5,670 bases of DNA, from NCBI GenBank assembly GCA_027010905.1, contig JALVBA010000330.1, positions 1 to 5,670 on the forward strand, read 5' to 3'. The translations under genes and the position numbers were made by a program. This DNA comes from Marinilabiliaceae bacterium. Lineage in GTDB: Bacteria > Bacteroidota > Bacteroidia > Bacteroidales > Marinilabiliaceae. Shown one piece after another: positions 1-5,670 of the stretch (the stretch's first letter is position 1; every line of letters begins with the position of its first letter). The notes under the pieces are model-generated. The model saw nothing but the letters and a program-made list of their open reading frames with translations. It made no database searches and had not been told where the DNA came from.

Positions 1-2
1 AA

Positions 3-350
3 TTAAAGGTTTCTAAACACGGTTATTTGTCTACTGATTTAAAACTATCTTATGCTGGAGGTAAAAGGTATATTCCTGTTGACATAAACGCTTCAATCGC
101 AGCAGGCGAAGCTGTTTATGATTGGAATAACTCGTATAATAATAGATTTGATAACTATTTTAGGACAGATGTAAGAATATCTTATAAGACAGACCGGAAA
201 CGCGTAAGTCATGAGTGGGCAATTGATCTTCAAAATATCACTAATCAAAAAAATATATTCTCAGAAACATACAATCCCAAAACACAAAAAGTTGTGATAA
301 AATACCAACTTGGGTTCTACCCTGCTTTTTTATACAGGATTACGTTTTAA
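3..350 (+). CDS. TonB-dependent outer-membrane receptor, C-terminal end (partial)
   Basis: The reading frame is open from the left edge of the window to a TAA at 348-350, so about 115 C-terminal residues are visible and the start lies outside. A TTG at 27 could be mistaken for a start, but the frame continues upstream of it without a stop. The visible part alternates polar and aromatic residues as transmembrane beta-strands do. It contains the stretches FRTDVRISYK and HEWAIDLQNITNQKN, which resemble the last strands of Bacteroidota TonB-dependent receptors with a carboxypeptidase-regulatory-like N-terminal domain. It ends LYRITF, with the terminal aromatic residue recognised by the BAM machinery during barrel assembly. 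Such receptors import large substrates across the outer membrane using TonB energy. The substrate cannot be told from this fragment, because plug and N-terminal domains are missing. It converges on parC, with a 358-base spacer between them. Confidence 0.8.
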   Translation, partial: LKVSKHGYLSTDLKLSYAGGKRYIPVDINASIAAGEAVYDWNNSYNNRFDNYFRTDVRISYKTDRKRVSHEWAIDLQNITNQKNIFSETYNPKTQKVVIKYQLGFYPAFLYRITF

Positions 351-398
351 TTAATAAAAACACCAGTGCCCAACAGTTAAGCATCGCATAAGGCGTAG

Positions 399-427
399 CC
401 GCAATATGTGTCCCGCTATTATTGCGG
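399..427. repeat. Inverted repeat, 8-bp perfect arms
   Basis: CCGCAATA at 399-406 is the exact reverse complement of TATTGCGG at 420-427, with a 13-base spacer. No T-run follows on either strand, so it does not look like an intrinsic terminator for the receptor gene ending at 350. It could be part of a structured RNA or the remains of a mobile-element end. The role is unknown. Confidence 0.45.
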
Positions 428-462
428 AATCAATTATTATGGGGCGGTTCTCTAAACCATAG

Positions 463-690
463 GAAACAACGAATAAGAGTTATAGATTATCGAAATCTAT
501 TCTAATCTCATTTCCCTGTTACGCTTTCTTAAGGCTTGCATTTGCACCAAAGAAGAGCATATTTGTAGGTAAGTTGATTTCAAACGTAGATAGGTTACAG
601 AAACTTACCAGAGCTGACTGCCTCTACGTCCTGCTTACTCTTCTCAATGAGAAATACGATGTCAAAGTATTAATAGACGTAAGACTTTAA
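463..690 (+). pseudogene. Stop-free stretch without a start codon, possible gene remnant
   Basis: The frame is open for 75 codons between a TAG at 460-462 and a TAA at 688-690 and contains no ATG. Upstream of the TAG the same frame stays open back to about 355 and includes ATGs at 406 and 439, so a single stop divides two open stretches. The C-terminal half reads like protein: SIFVGKLISNVDRLQKLTRA, then a hydrophobic LYVLLTLL segment, then KYDVKVLID. The N-terminal half is less convincing and overlaps an inverted repeat. I recognise no family. It could be the decayed end of a small gene or transposon gene, or a chance open frame, since 75 codons is not long enough to exclude chance. No ribosome binding site or promoter was identified for it. 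Confidence 0.22.
482..500. repeat. Inverted repeat, 7-bp perfect arms
   Basis: ATAGATT at 482-488 pairs perfectly with AATCTAT at 494-500 around a 5-base loop. The pairing can be extended imperfectly outward using GAG at 477-479 and CTC at 507-509. The arms are A/T-rich and no T-run follows, so a terminator role is not supported. It lies inside the stop-free stretch 463-690. Confidence 0.35.
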
Positions 691-708
691 CCATTTTGCA
701 GAAACAGC

Positions 709-3357
709 CTAATCCTTAAAAAGTGACATCTGGTTGTCTTCATCTTCACCACTCTTCGTTTCACCCTCTACTTCGGGTTGCTCAGCTTCTGTAGGTTTCT
801 CTTCTGGTTTATGGATAGGCTCCAGCTCCTTTATTCGTGAAACCTGATAAGTTGTGAGTCTCTTTCCTCTCGCCTTGTAACTTTTCACACCAATAAATTC
901 AGCCACCTCAACAATCATCTTCTCACGTAACTTGTCATCGCCACCAAACTTAATCTCAAGTCTTGGGTAATCAACCTTGGTTAGTTTAACCAGATACGAT
1001 TTAGGATTATCACCGATAAAATGCTGGGGTTTGCTCACCCCATCAATCTGAAATCTCTTAACATAGTAGTAATCCTGATCGGCATCGTAGTACACTGCCG
1101 ACCAAACATCATTTGACTCAAACTTCTCAATCTCCTGAATATTGTTGTCGTAGTGGTTGGTCAGGTCGAAGTTAGTTTGGTAAAACTCCCCCTCTTTGGT
1201 AATAACCAAAATCTGTTCACTTCCCTGAAACTCTCCAAGGTATTTCCCCCGTCCATCAACATTGAGTTTAAGGGTTTCCTCTTCGAACCAGATTTTACGT
1301 CCGCCAAGGGTCGATTCGCCACGCTTTTTGAGCGATATCTTATGCAGGTCGTTCTTAGTAAGAATATTACCCATCGAACCCCGGCCTTTTATTGCCAGCT
1401 CACCCAGGTTTTTCTCAAAAATAAGATTTCGGATACGTGGTTTAGGCTTAAGCACAATCTTGAGTATCTCTGCTTCTCCGTTAGGATTAGCACTAAAGTA
1501 TAGTAGCTTAGAGCCCTTATTTCCCTGTGTTACGTCATACTCTTTATCGCGGGTTATTCCTGTAACGGCAAACCGTTTCATGTAGGTATATTTGCTTTTG
1601 CCATCGCGATAGACAGCATTGTAGATTGTACGTTTATCGTTGCGTTTAAATATGGCAATGTGAAGAATGTTCTTCCCAACAAATGCTTTGTCCGACACTT
1701 TTGAGATGATATATTTACCGCTTTTGTAGAAGATAATCACCTCATCAATATCGGAACATTCACAAACATATTCATCTTTTTTCAGTGAAGTGCCGATAAA
1801 ACCATCCTGACGGTTTATGTAAAGCTTCTCATTCTTAACCACAACCTTAGAGGCTTCAATGGTGGCAAAACTGCGAATCTCTGTTTGGCGCGGATAGTTT
1901 TTGGCAAAGAGTCTCTTTATTCTCTTAAAGTAATCAATTGTATAAGTTATAAGATTTGCCAGATGGTAATCAACCTGCTCCATCTCCTCCTCAAGAGTTG
2001 CAATGTATTCATCAGCTTTTTTAGAGTCATACTTTGAGATACGTTTAATCTTTATCTCAGTAAGTTTCACAATGTCGTCGTGGGTAACTTCTCGTCGTAG
2101 CAGCTTTTTGTATGGCTCCAGACCATGGTCAATTGTTTTAATTATTGCCTCCCAAGTCTCACAATCCTCAATACGCTGATAGATTTTCTTCTCAATAAAA
2201 ATACGCTCAAGAGAAGATTTATGCCACGAATCTTCCAGCTCGCCCCGTCGTATCTCCAGCTCTCGCTGAAGAAGAAATACGGTGTGCTCAGTATTCGATT
2301 TTAGGATGTCAGCGACATGCAGGAAGAGCGGTCTGTTATCTTTTATCACACATGCATTGGGAGATATCGATAGCTCACAATCGGAGAAGGCGTAGAGCGC
2401 ATCAATTGTTTTATCCGGTGACACTCCGGAGGGAAGATGAATCAGAATCTCAACAAATTCAGCAGTGTTGTCGTCAACCTTCTTAATTTTTATCTTACCC
2501 TTATCGTTAGCTTTTAGTATCGACTCAATAAGTGATGTCGTATTTTTCCCAAAAGGGATATCAGCTATCTTAAGCGTTTTGTTATCAACCTTCTCAATCT
2601 TGGCTCTTACCTTAACAGCACCTCCCCGTAAACCGTCGCTGTAGCGCGCAACATCAATCATCCCTCCGGTAGGGAAGTCGGGAAAGAGTTCAAAAGGCTC
2701 GCCCCTGAGGTGTGCAATAGAGGCATCAATCAACTCGCCAAAGTTGTGGGGTAAGATTTTTGAGGCCAAACCAACGGCAATACCTTCAACTCCCTGTGCC
2801 AAAAGTAGCGGAAACTTAACAGGAAGTGTAACAGGCTCCTGATTTCGTCCATCGTACGACAGTTTCCAAATTGTTGTTTTAGGGTTGAAAACCACCTCGT
2901 GTGCCAGCTTTGTGAGGCGGGCTTCAATATATCTTGAGGCAGCAGCACGGTCGCCAGTGAATATGTTTCCCCAGTTACCCTGAGTATCAATAAGCATATT
3001 TTTCTGCCCCAGCTGAACCAGAGCATCACCTATTGAAGCATCGCCGTGAGGGTGAAACTGCATTGTGAAACCGATGATATTGGCAACCTTGTTAAATCGT
3101 CCGTCATCCATTCGGTTCATAGCGTGTAAGATGCGGCGGTGCACAGGCTTCAGTCCATCATTTATATGCGGAACAGCCCGCTCCAAAATAACATACGAAG
3201 CATAATCGAGAAACCAGTTTTTGTACATCCCCGGCAGATGATTAATCCGTGTACCGTCAACATCCCACACTGGAGGCGGTGCTTCGGGAACTCCTGTGGC
3301 ACTCTCTTCAGGTTGTTTACCCTCTTCATTATCTCTATTTTGTTCTTCCTCGTTCAT
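709..3357 (-). CDS. parC: DNA topoisomerase IV subunit A
   Basis: DNA-breaking subunit of topoisomerase IV, which with ParE passes one duplex through another to unlink daughter chromosomes. At 882 residues it has the length I expect of Bacteroidota ParC. Residues 1-30 are a low-complexity acidic and proline-rich extension. The winged-helix breakage domain includes DGLKPVHRR (67-75), FHPHGD (101-106) and AAASRYIE (138-145), where Tyr143 should form the covalent DNA link and Arg142 assists. GIAVGLA (192-198) lies in the DNA-bending region. Residues about 365-480 form the helical tower and coiled-coil part. About 500-845 is a beta-pinwheel-like C-terminal domain with KGRGSMG (657-663), a degenerate relative of the gyrase box QRRGGKG; the lack of a proper box argues for topoisomerase IV over gyrase. 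The tail from about 850 is acidic and ends QMSLFKD. The start is the ATG at 3355-3357; no Shine-Dalgarno is visible. It lies 226 bases downstream of parE. Confidence 0.93.
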   Translation of the reverse strand: MNEEEQNRDNEEGKQPEESATGVPEAPPPVWDVDGTRINHLPGMYKNWFLDYASYVILERAVPHINDGLKPVHRRILHAMNRMDDGRFNKVANIIGFTMQFHPHGDASIGDALVQLGQKNMLIDTQGNWGNIFTGDRAAASRYIEARLTKLAHEVVFNPKTTIWKLSYDGRNQEPVTLPVKFPLLLAQGVEGIAVGLASKILPHNFGELIDASIAHLRGEPFELFPDFPTGGMIDVARYSDGLRGGAVKVRAKIEKVDNKTLKIADIPFGKNTTSLIESILKANDKGKIKIKKVDDNTAEFVEILIHLPSGVSPDKTIDALYAFSDCELSISPNACVIKDNRPLFLHVADILKSNTEHTVFLLQRELEIRRGELEDSWHKSSLERIFIEKKIYQRIEDCETWEAIIKTIDHGLEPYKKLLRREVTHDDIVKLTEIKIKRISKYDSKKADEYIATLEEEMEQVDYHLANLITYTIDYFKRIKRLFAKNYPRQTEIRSFATIEASKVVVKNEKLYINRQDGFIGTSLKKDEYVCECSDIDEVIIFYKSGKYIISKVSDKAFVGKNILHIAIFKRNDKRTIYNAVYRDGKSKYTYMKRFAVTGITRDKEYDVTQGNKGSKLLYFSANPNGEAEILKIVLKPKPRIRNLIFEKNLGELAIKGRGSMGNILTKNDLHKISLKKRGESTLGGRKIWFEEETLKLNVDGRGKYLGEFQGSEQILVITKEGEFYQTNFDLTNHYDNNIQEIEKFESNDVWSAVYYDADQDYYYVKRFQIDGVSKPQHFIGDNPKSYLVKLTKVDYPRLEIKFGGDDKLREKMIVEVAEFIGVKSYKARGKRLTTYQVSRIKELEPIHKPEEKPTEAEQPEVEGETKSGEDEDNQMSLFKD
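718..732 (-). other. Candidate sliding-clamp-binding motif at the ParC C-terminus
   Basis: These bases encode residues 876-880, QMSLF, two residues before the end of ParC. They follow a low-complexity tail rich in Glu, Pro and Asp that should be disordered. The pentapeptide fits the bacterial clamp-binding consensus QL[S/D]LF and differs by one residue from the QMSLL motif of E. coli MutS. Such motifs usually sit in accessible tails, as here. Clamp binding by ParC is my inference from the motif. Confidence 0.45.
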
Positions 3358-3403
3358 CTACTTTTCTTGTTTTTAATATTTTAAACCCTTGAATGTTTGT
3401 CAT

Positions 3404-3425
3404 GATTTTTGCAGAGCAAAAAATC
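3404..3425. repeat. A/T-rich hairpin upstream of parC
   Basis: GATTTTTGC at 3404-3412 pairs with GCAAAAAATC at 3416-3425 around the loop AGA, leaving one bulged A. It sits 47 bases upstream of the parC start, in what would be the untranslated RNA between parE and parC. Only two of the nine pairs next to the loop are G-C and no separate T-run follows, so it is not a typical terminator. It might affect RNA processing or parC translation, or be incidental in A/T-rich DNA. Confidence 0.4.
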
Positions 3426-3459
3426 TCGCCAAACAAACAGAATTCTTTTAATTCATATA

Positions 3460-3507
3460 CCCCGGGCTTTGCCCGAGGCTATTTTTGTTGAACTCCTTAC
3501 GGAGTTC
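3460..3507. repeat. Two-hairpin palindromic unit, REP-like dispersed repeat candidate
   Basis: Two hairpins stand close together. The first pairs 3460-3467 with 3471-3478 around loop TTT, with CGGGC/GCCCG at its core and one C-A mismatch. The second pairs GAACTCC (3490-3496) perfectly with GGAGTTC (3501-3507) around TTAC. The 3460-3478 part is much more G/C-rich than its surroundings. Paired palindromes like this in a spacer fit REP-type elements mobilised by RAYT transposases, and I recall similar sequences scattered in Bacteroidota genomes, but only one copy lies in this window. On the plus strand the second hairpin is followed by TTTTATTATTATA; on the minus strand, the direction of parE and parC, no T-run follows, so it is not an obvious terminator of parE. 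Confidence 0.55.
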
Positions 3508-3583
3508 TTTTATTATTATAGAATATTTACTAATTCAACTCCCTTAACCATTAAACTATTTAGCCCTGTAACCCTGTACCCAC

Positions 3584-5437
3584 TTACTCATTAACAATAT
3601 CCTCTTCAACAACCAGGTTGTCAATAATAAACACCTGCCTGTTTGGGGTATTTTTCCCCATATAAAAATCCAAAAGGTCTTTTACGGCATCATCTTTTCG
3701 TAGCCTCACCTGCTCAAGTCGAATCGACTTTCCGATAAAATTCTTAAACTCTCCCGGCGAAATCTCACCTAAACCCTTAAATCGTGTTATCTCCGGATTT
3801 TTCTCCAGTTTTGATATTGCTGCTAATCGCTCCTCTTCGCTATAACAGTAAATTGTCTGCTTCTTGTTTCTCACCCTGAACAGTGGTGTTTGTAGGATGT
3901 AGAGATGGCCGTTCTTCACCAGTTCAGGAAAAAACTGCAAAAAGAAAGTGAGCAACAGCAGCCTGATATGCATTCCGTCAACATCGGCATCGGTAGCAAC
4001 AATCACCTGATTGTACCTAAGTGTCTCTAGCCCGTCTTGAATGTTTAGTGCAGCCTGCAGAAGGTTAAACTCCTCATTCTCGTACACCACCTTTCGGGTA
4101 AGTCCGTACGAATTCAAAGGCTTTCCCTTTAAGCTAAAGACAGCCTGTGTGTTAACGTCGCGCGCCTTGGTTATTGAGCCACTGGCCGAATCTCCCTCAG
4201 TAATAAATATTGAACTATCAAGTTTACGTTCACTCTTAGAGTTGTAGTGAATACGACAGTCGCGCAGTTTTTTGTTGTGGAGGCTAACCTTTTTCGCCCT
4301 CTCTCTGGCAAGTTTCTGAATGCCGGATATTGCTTTGCGCTCCTTCTCCGAATCGAGGATTTTTTTGTAGAGAGCATCTGCGGTCTCAAGATTTTTATGG
4401 AGGTAGTTGTCCAGCTCCTCCTTAAGGAAGTCAATCACAAAGTTGCGTACCGAAGAGCCTTTAGGACCAATATCTTTTGAGCCAAGCTTTGTTTTTGTTT
4501 GAGACTCAAAAACCGGCTCCTCAATTTTAATACTTATGGCTGCAATGATGCCGGTACGAATATCCGATACATCAAAACTCTTGTTGTAATACTCTCTGAT
4601 TGTTTTCACTATTGCCTCGCGGAAAGCCACAAGGTGCGTACCTCCTTGGGTGGTGTGCTGACCATTAACAAAGGTGTAGTACTCCTCACCATACTGATTG
4701 CCATGAGTGATGGTTATTTCCAGATCCTCTTTTTTTAGATGAATAATCGGATAGAGACCGGGAGAGGTCATGTTCTCATTCAGGAGGTCGAGCAAACCAT
4801 TTTTTGATTGAAAAACTTTATCGTTGAAATTTATTATCAATCCGGCATTCAGATAGGTGTAATTTTTTAGCAGATTCTCAATGTACTCATCCTGATAGGT
4901 GTAGCTTTCAAATATTGAGGTGTCAGCAACAAAGGAGACAAAGGTTCCGTTTTTATCCCCTACACTCTCGATATCAGCCTCCTCAACAATCTCACCACGG
5001 CTGAACACCACTCTCTTCGATTGCCCTTCGCGAAATGCCTGAACAGTAAATTTGTCCGACAAAGCATTTACAGCCTTAATACCTACCCCATTCAAGCCTA
5101 CAGATTTTTTGAAAACCTTTGAGTCATACTTGGCTCCTGTATTCATTTTTGAAGCAACATCAACAACTTTCCCCAGAGGAATGCCACGGCCGTAATCACG
5201 TACCGAGACAACATCCTCATCAACCTTTACGTCAATCTTTTTTCCGAACCCCATCATGTACTCATCGATGGCGTTATCCATCACCTCTTTCAATAAAACA
5301 TAGATTCCATCATCGGGATAGGAGCCGTCACCTAACTTACCAATATACATCCCCGGACGCTTTCGGATATGCTCTTTCCAGTCCAGTGTTCTGATGGTAT
5401 CTTCCGAATAGTTTTGTAGTTTTTCTTTGCTCTCCAT
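3584..5437 (-). CDS. parE: DNA topoisomerase IV subunit B
   Basis: ATPase subunit of topoisomerase IV; ATP-driven closing of its N-terminal gate captures the DNA segment passed through the break made by ParC. The GHKL ATPase domain shows RKRPGMYIG (25-33), EVMDNAIDE (51-59; Glu51 the likely catalytic base, Asn55 the Mg ligand), DYGRGIP (81-87) and the glycine-rich lid VGLNGVGIKAVNALS (113-127). The transducer domain carries the QTK loop (313-315), whose lysine contacts the ATP gamma-phosphate. The TOPRIM domain has EGDSASG (414-420) and DADVDG (483-488), the acidic metal site, plus LKGKPLN (436-442) and RFKGLGEI (552-559). EGDSASG carries Ser where many relatives have Gly. At 617 residues there is no room for the large insert of proteobacterial GyrB, and wording such as FYMGKNTPNR is typical of Bacteroidota ParE. 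The start is the ATG at 5435-5437, just downstream of a Bacteroidota-type promoter. It is first of a probable parE-parC transcription unit. Confidence 0.95.
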   Translation of the reverse strand: MESKEKLQNYSEDTIRTLDWKEHIRKRPGMYIGKLGDGSYPDDGIYVLLKEVMDNAIDEYMMGFGKKIDVKVDEDVVSVRDYGRGIPLGKVVDVASKMNTGAKYDSKVFKKSVGLNGVGIKAVNALSDKFTVQAFREGQSKRVVFSRGEIVEEADIESVGDKNGTFVSFVADTSIFESYTYQDEYIENLLKNYTYLNAGLIINFNDKVFQSKNGLLDLLNENMTSPGLYPIIHLKKEDLEITITHGNQYGEEYYTFVNGQHTTQGGTHLVAFREAIVKTIREYYNKSFDVSDIRTGIIAAISIKIEEPVFESQTKTKLGSKDIGPKGSSVRNFVIDFLKEELDNYLHKNLETADALYKKILDSEKERKAISGIQKLARERAKKVSLHNKKLRDCRIHYNSKSERKLDSSIFITEGDSASGSITKARDVNTQAVFSLKGKPLNSYGLTRKVVYENEEFNLLQAALNIQDGLETLRYNQVIVATDADVDGMHIRLLLLTFFLQFFPELVKNGHLYILQTPLFRVRNKKQTIYCYSEEERLAAISKLEKNPEITRFKGLGEISPGEFKNFIGKSIRLEQVRLRKDDAVKDLLDFYMGKNTPNRQVFIIDNLVVEEDIVNE

Positions 5438-5472
5438 TTTCTACATCTGCTGTTATTAAAATATATTCCCTC

Positions 5473-5504
5473 CAAATATAGCGAAAAGGAAAAATGTATC
5501 GCAA
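5473..5504 (-). promoter_or_regulatory. Probable parE promoter, Bacteroidota sigma-ABfr type
   Basis: Read on the minus strand, TATATTTG (5480 to 5473) matches the -7 consensus TAnnTTTG exactly. ATTG (5505 side, bases 5505 to 5502) supplies the -33 TTG core with 21 bases between the two elements, within the usual spacing. Transcription would begin near 5467, giving a leader of about 30 bases before the parE ATG. The leader is A/T-rich with no good Shine-Dalgarno. I found no equally good promoter in the 226 bases before parC, which supports cotranscription. Confidence 0.65.
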
Positions 5505-5529
5505 TTTCTTTTTCAACAATGAAATTAAT

Positions 5530-5539
5530 AAGCATGCTT
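5530..5539. repeat. 10-bp perfect palindrome upstream of the parE promoter
   Basis: AAGCATGCTT is self-complementary. It lies about 25 bases upstream of the parE -33 element and continues into a run of T on the plus strand. It could be a regulator binding site, but a 10-bp palindrome can easily arise by chance and no second copy was seen. Confidence 0.25.
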
Positions 5540-5612
5540 TTTTCATCTAATAATAGCCCATACTTCTTGTGGTTAGTGGCTTTTTAGGTTGTTTGTAATA
5601 AATGTTTATCAT

Positions 5613-5635
5613 GCCAAATTGTCGTTAATTTTGGC
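5613..5635 (+). promoter_or_regulatory. Possible divergent promoter -7 element within an inverted repeat
   Basis: TAATTTTG at 5626-5633 matches the -7 consensus TAnnTTTG on the plus strand, pointing away from parE towards a gene that would lie beyond the right edge. No -33 TTTG sits at the right distance: the nearest TTTG (5592-5595) is 30 bases away, and a weaker GTTTA at 5604-5608 gives about 17. An imperfect inverted repeat, GCCAAA (5613-5618) against TTTGGC (5630-5635), covers the element and could be an operator. No coding start is visible after it within the window. Confidence 0.3.
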
Positions 5636-5670
5636 CTCCAAAGAATATTAAAATGTTAATTCTCCTTCCA

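Larger units (their letters stand above)
351..708. other. Convergent spacer between the receptor gene and parC
   Basis: This 358-base stretch separates two genes that end towards each other. I see no tRNA, CRISPR array or intact gene. Neither gene has a convincing intrinsic terminator here: the only short hairpin near the parC end (641-653, stem TTCTC/GAGAA with a 3-base loop) is weak and lacks a following T-run on either strand. The left half holds two inverted repeats (399-427 and 482-500). The right half holds a stop-free plus-strand stretch (463-690), listed separately. The length and contents are unusual for a plain convergent spacer and may reflect a decayed inserted element, but I recognise no family. 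Confidence 0.6.

Noticed and set aside
430..460. Group II intron domain V-like GCGGTTCT near 445-452
   Set aside because: No complementary 5' strand of domain V or catalytic AGC triad lies at the required distance upstream.
641..653. TTCTC/GAGAA hairpin as the parC terminator
   Set aside because: Only five base pairs and no T-run on the minus strand after it; too weak to call.
1153..1585. Two overlapping plus-strand open frames of 107-116 codons inside parC
   Set aside because: They lie antisense to the conserved C-terminal domain of ParC, have no recognisable protein features, and are explained as shadows of the real gene.
3409..3594. 61-codon plus-strand open frame in the parE-parC spacer
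   Set aside because: Much of its translation is simply the palindromic repeat unit read through; it runs antisense to the leader, has no family resemblance and overlaps the parE stop.
4171..4434. 87-codon minus-strand open frame within parE in another frame
   Set aside because: It overlaps the conserved transducer and TOPRIM coding region of parE and its Arg/Ser/Thr-rich composition is typical of an out-of-frame reading.
709..5437. Assignment of the two large genes as gyrase A and B
   Set aside because: The A subunit lacks a proper QRRGGKG gyrase box, the B subunit lacks a large TOPRIM insert, the genes are adjacent as parE-parC, and the wording matches topoisomerase IV of Bacteroidota.
5332..5546. 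Two minus-strand open frames overlapping the parE start
   Set aside because: They span the parE promoter and first codons, read low-complexity A/T-rich sequence, and would start upstream of the predicted transcription start.

Overview
The window carries the adjacent type IIA topoisomerase genes of a Bacteroidota bacterium, parE then parC, both read on the minus strand and filling about 80% of it. At the left edge is the C-terminal end of an outer-membrane TonB-dependent receptor on the plus strand. The phylum assignment rests on three things: the wording of both topoisomerase proteins, the receptor's barrel end (closing on an aromatic residue), and a promoter of the Bacteroidota type (-7 TAnnTTTG, with a -33 element centred on TTG) in front of parE. 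No gene has a clear Shine-Dalgarno site, which also fits the phylum. I cannot assign a genus; Bacteroidales or a related order is a reasonable guess.

Layout. 1-350: tail of the receptor gene, start outside the window. 351-708: a convergent spacer with no confident gene. It holds two short inverted repeats and a stretch open for 75 codons with no ATG, possibly the remnant of a decayed gene or mobile element. 709-3357 (minus): topoisomerase IV subunit A. 3358-3583: the parE-parC spacer, holding an A/T-rich hairpin and a two-hairpin unit that looks like a dispersed REP-type repeat. 3584-5437 (minus): topoisomerase IV subunit B. 5438-5670: upstream region with the likely parE promoter, a small palindrome, and a possible divergent plus-strand promoter overlapped by an inverted repeat.

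ParE supplies the ATPase and TOPRIM metal site. ParC supplies the DNA-cleaving tyrosine and the C-terminal DNA-wrapping domain. Together they form the heterotetramer that decatenates sister chromosomes.

This is mostly ordinary core genome and I do not see a new multi-gene system. The observation most worth a second look is the end of ParC: a long acidic tail closing in QMSLF, a good match to the bacterial sliding-clamp (DnaN) binding pentapeptide. The alanine at the quinolone-contact serine position of ParC and the REP-like unit inside the parE-parC spacer are secondary points.
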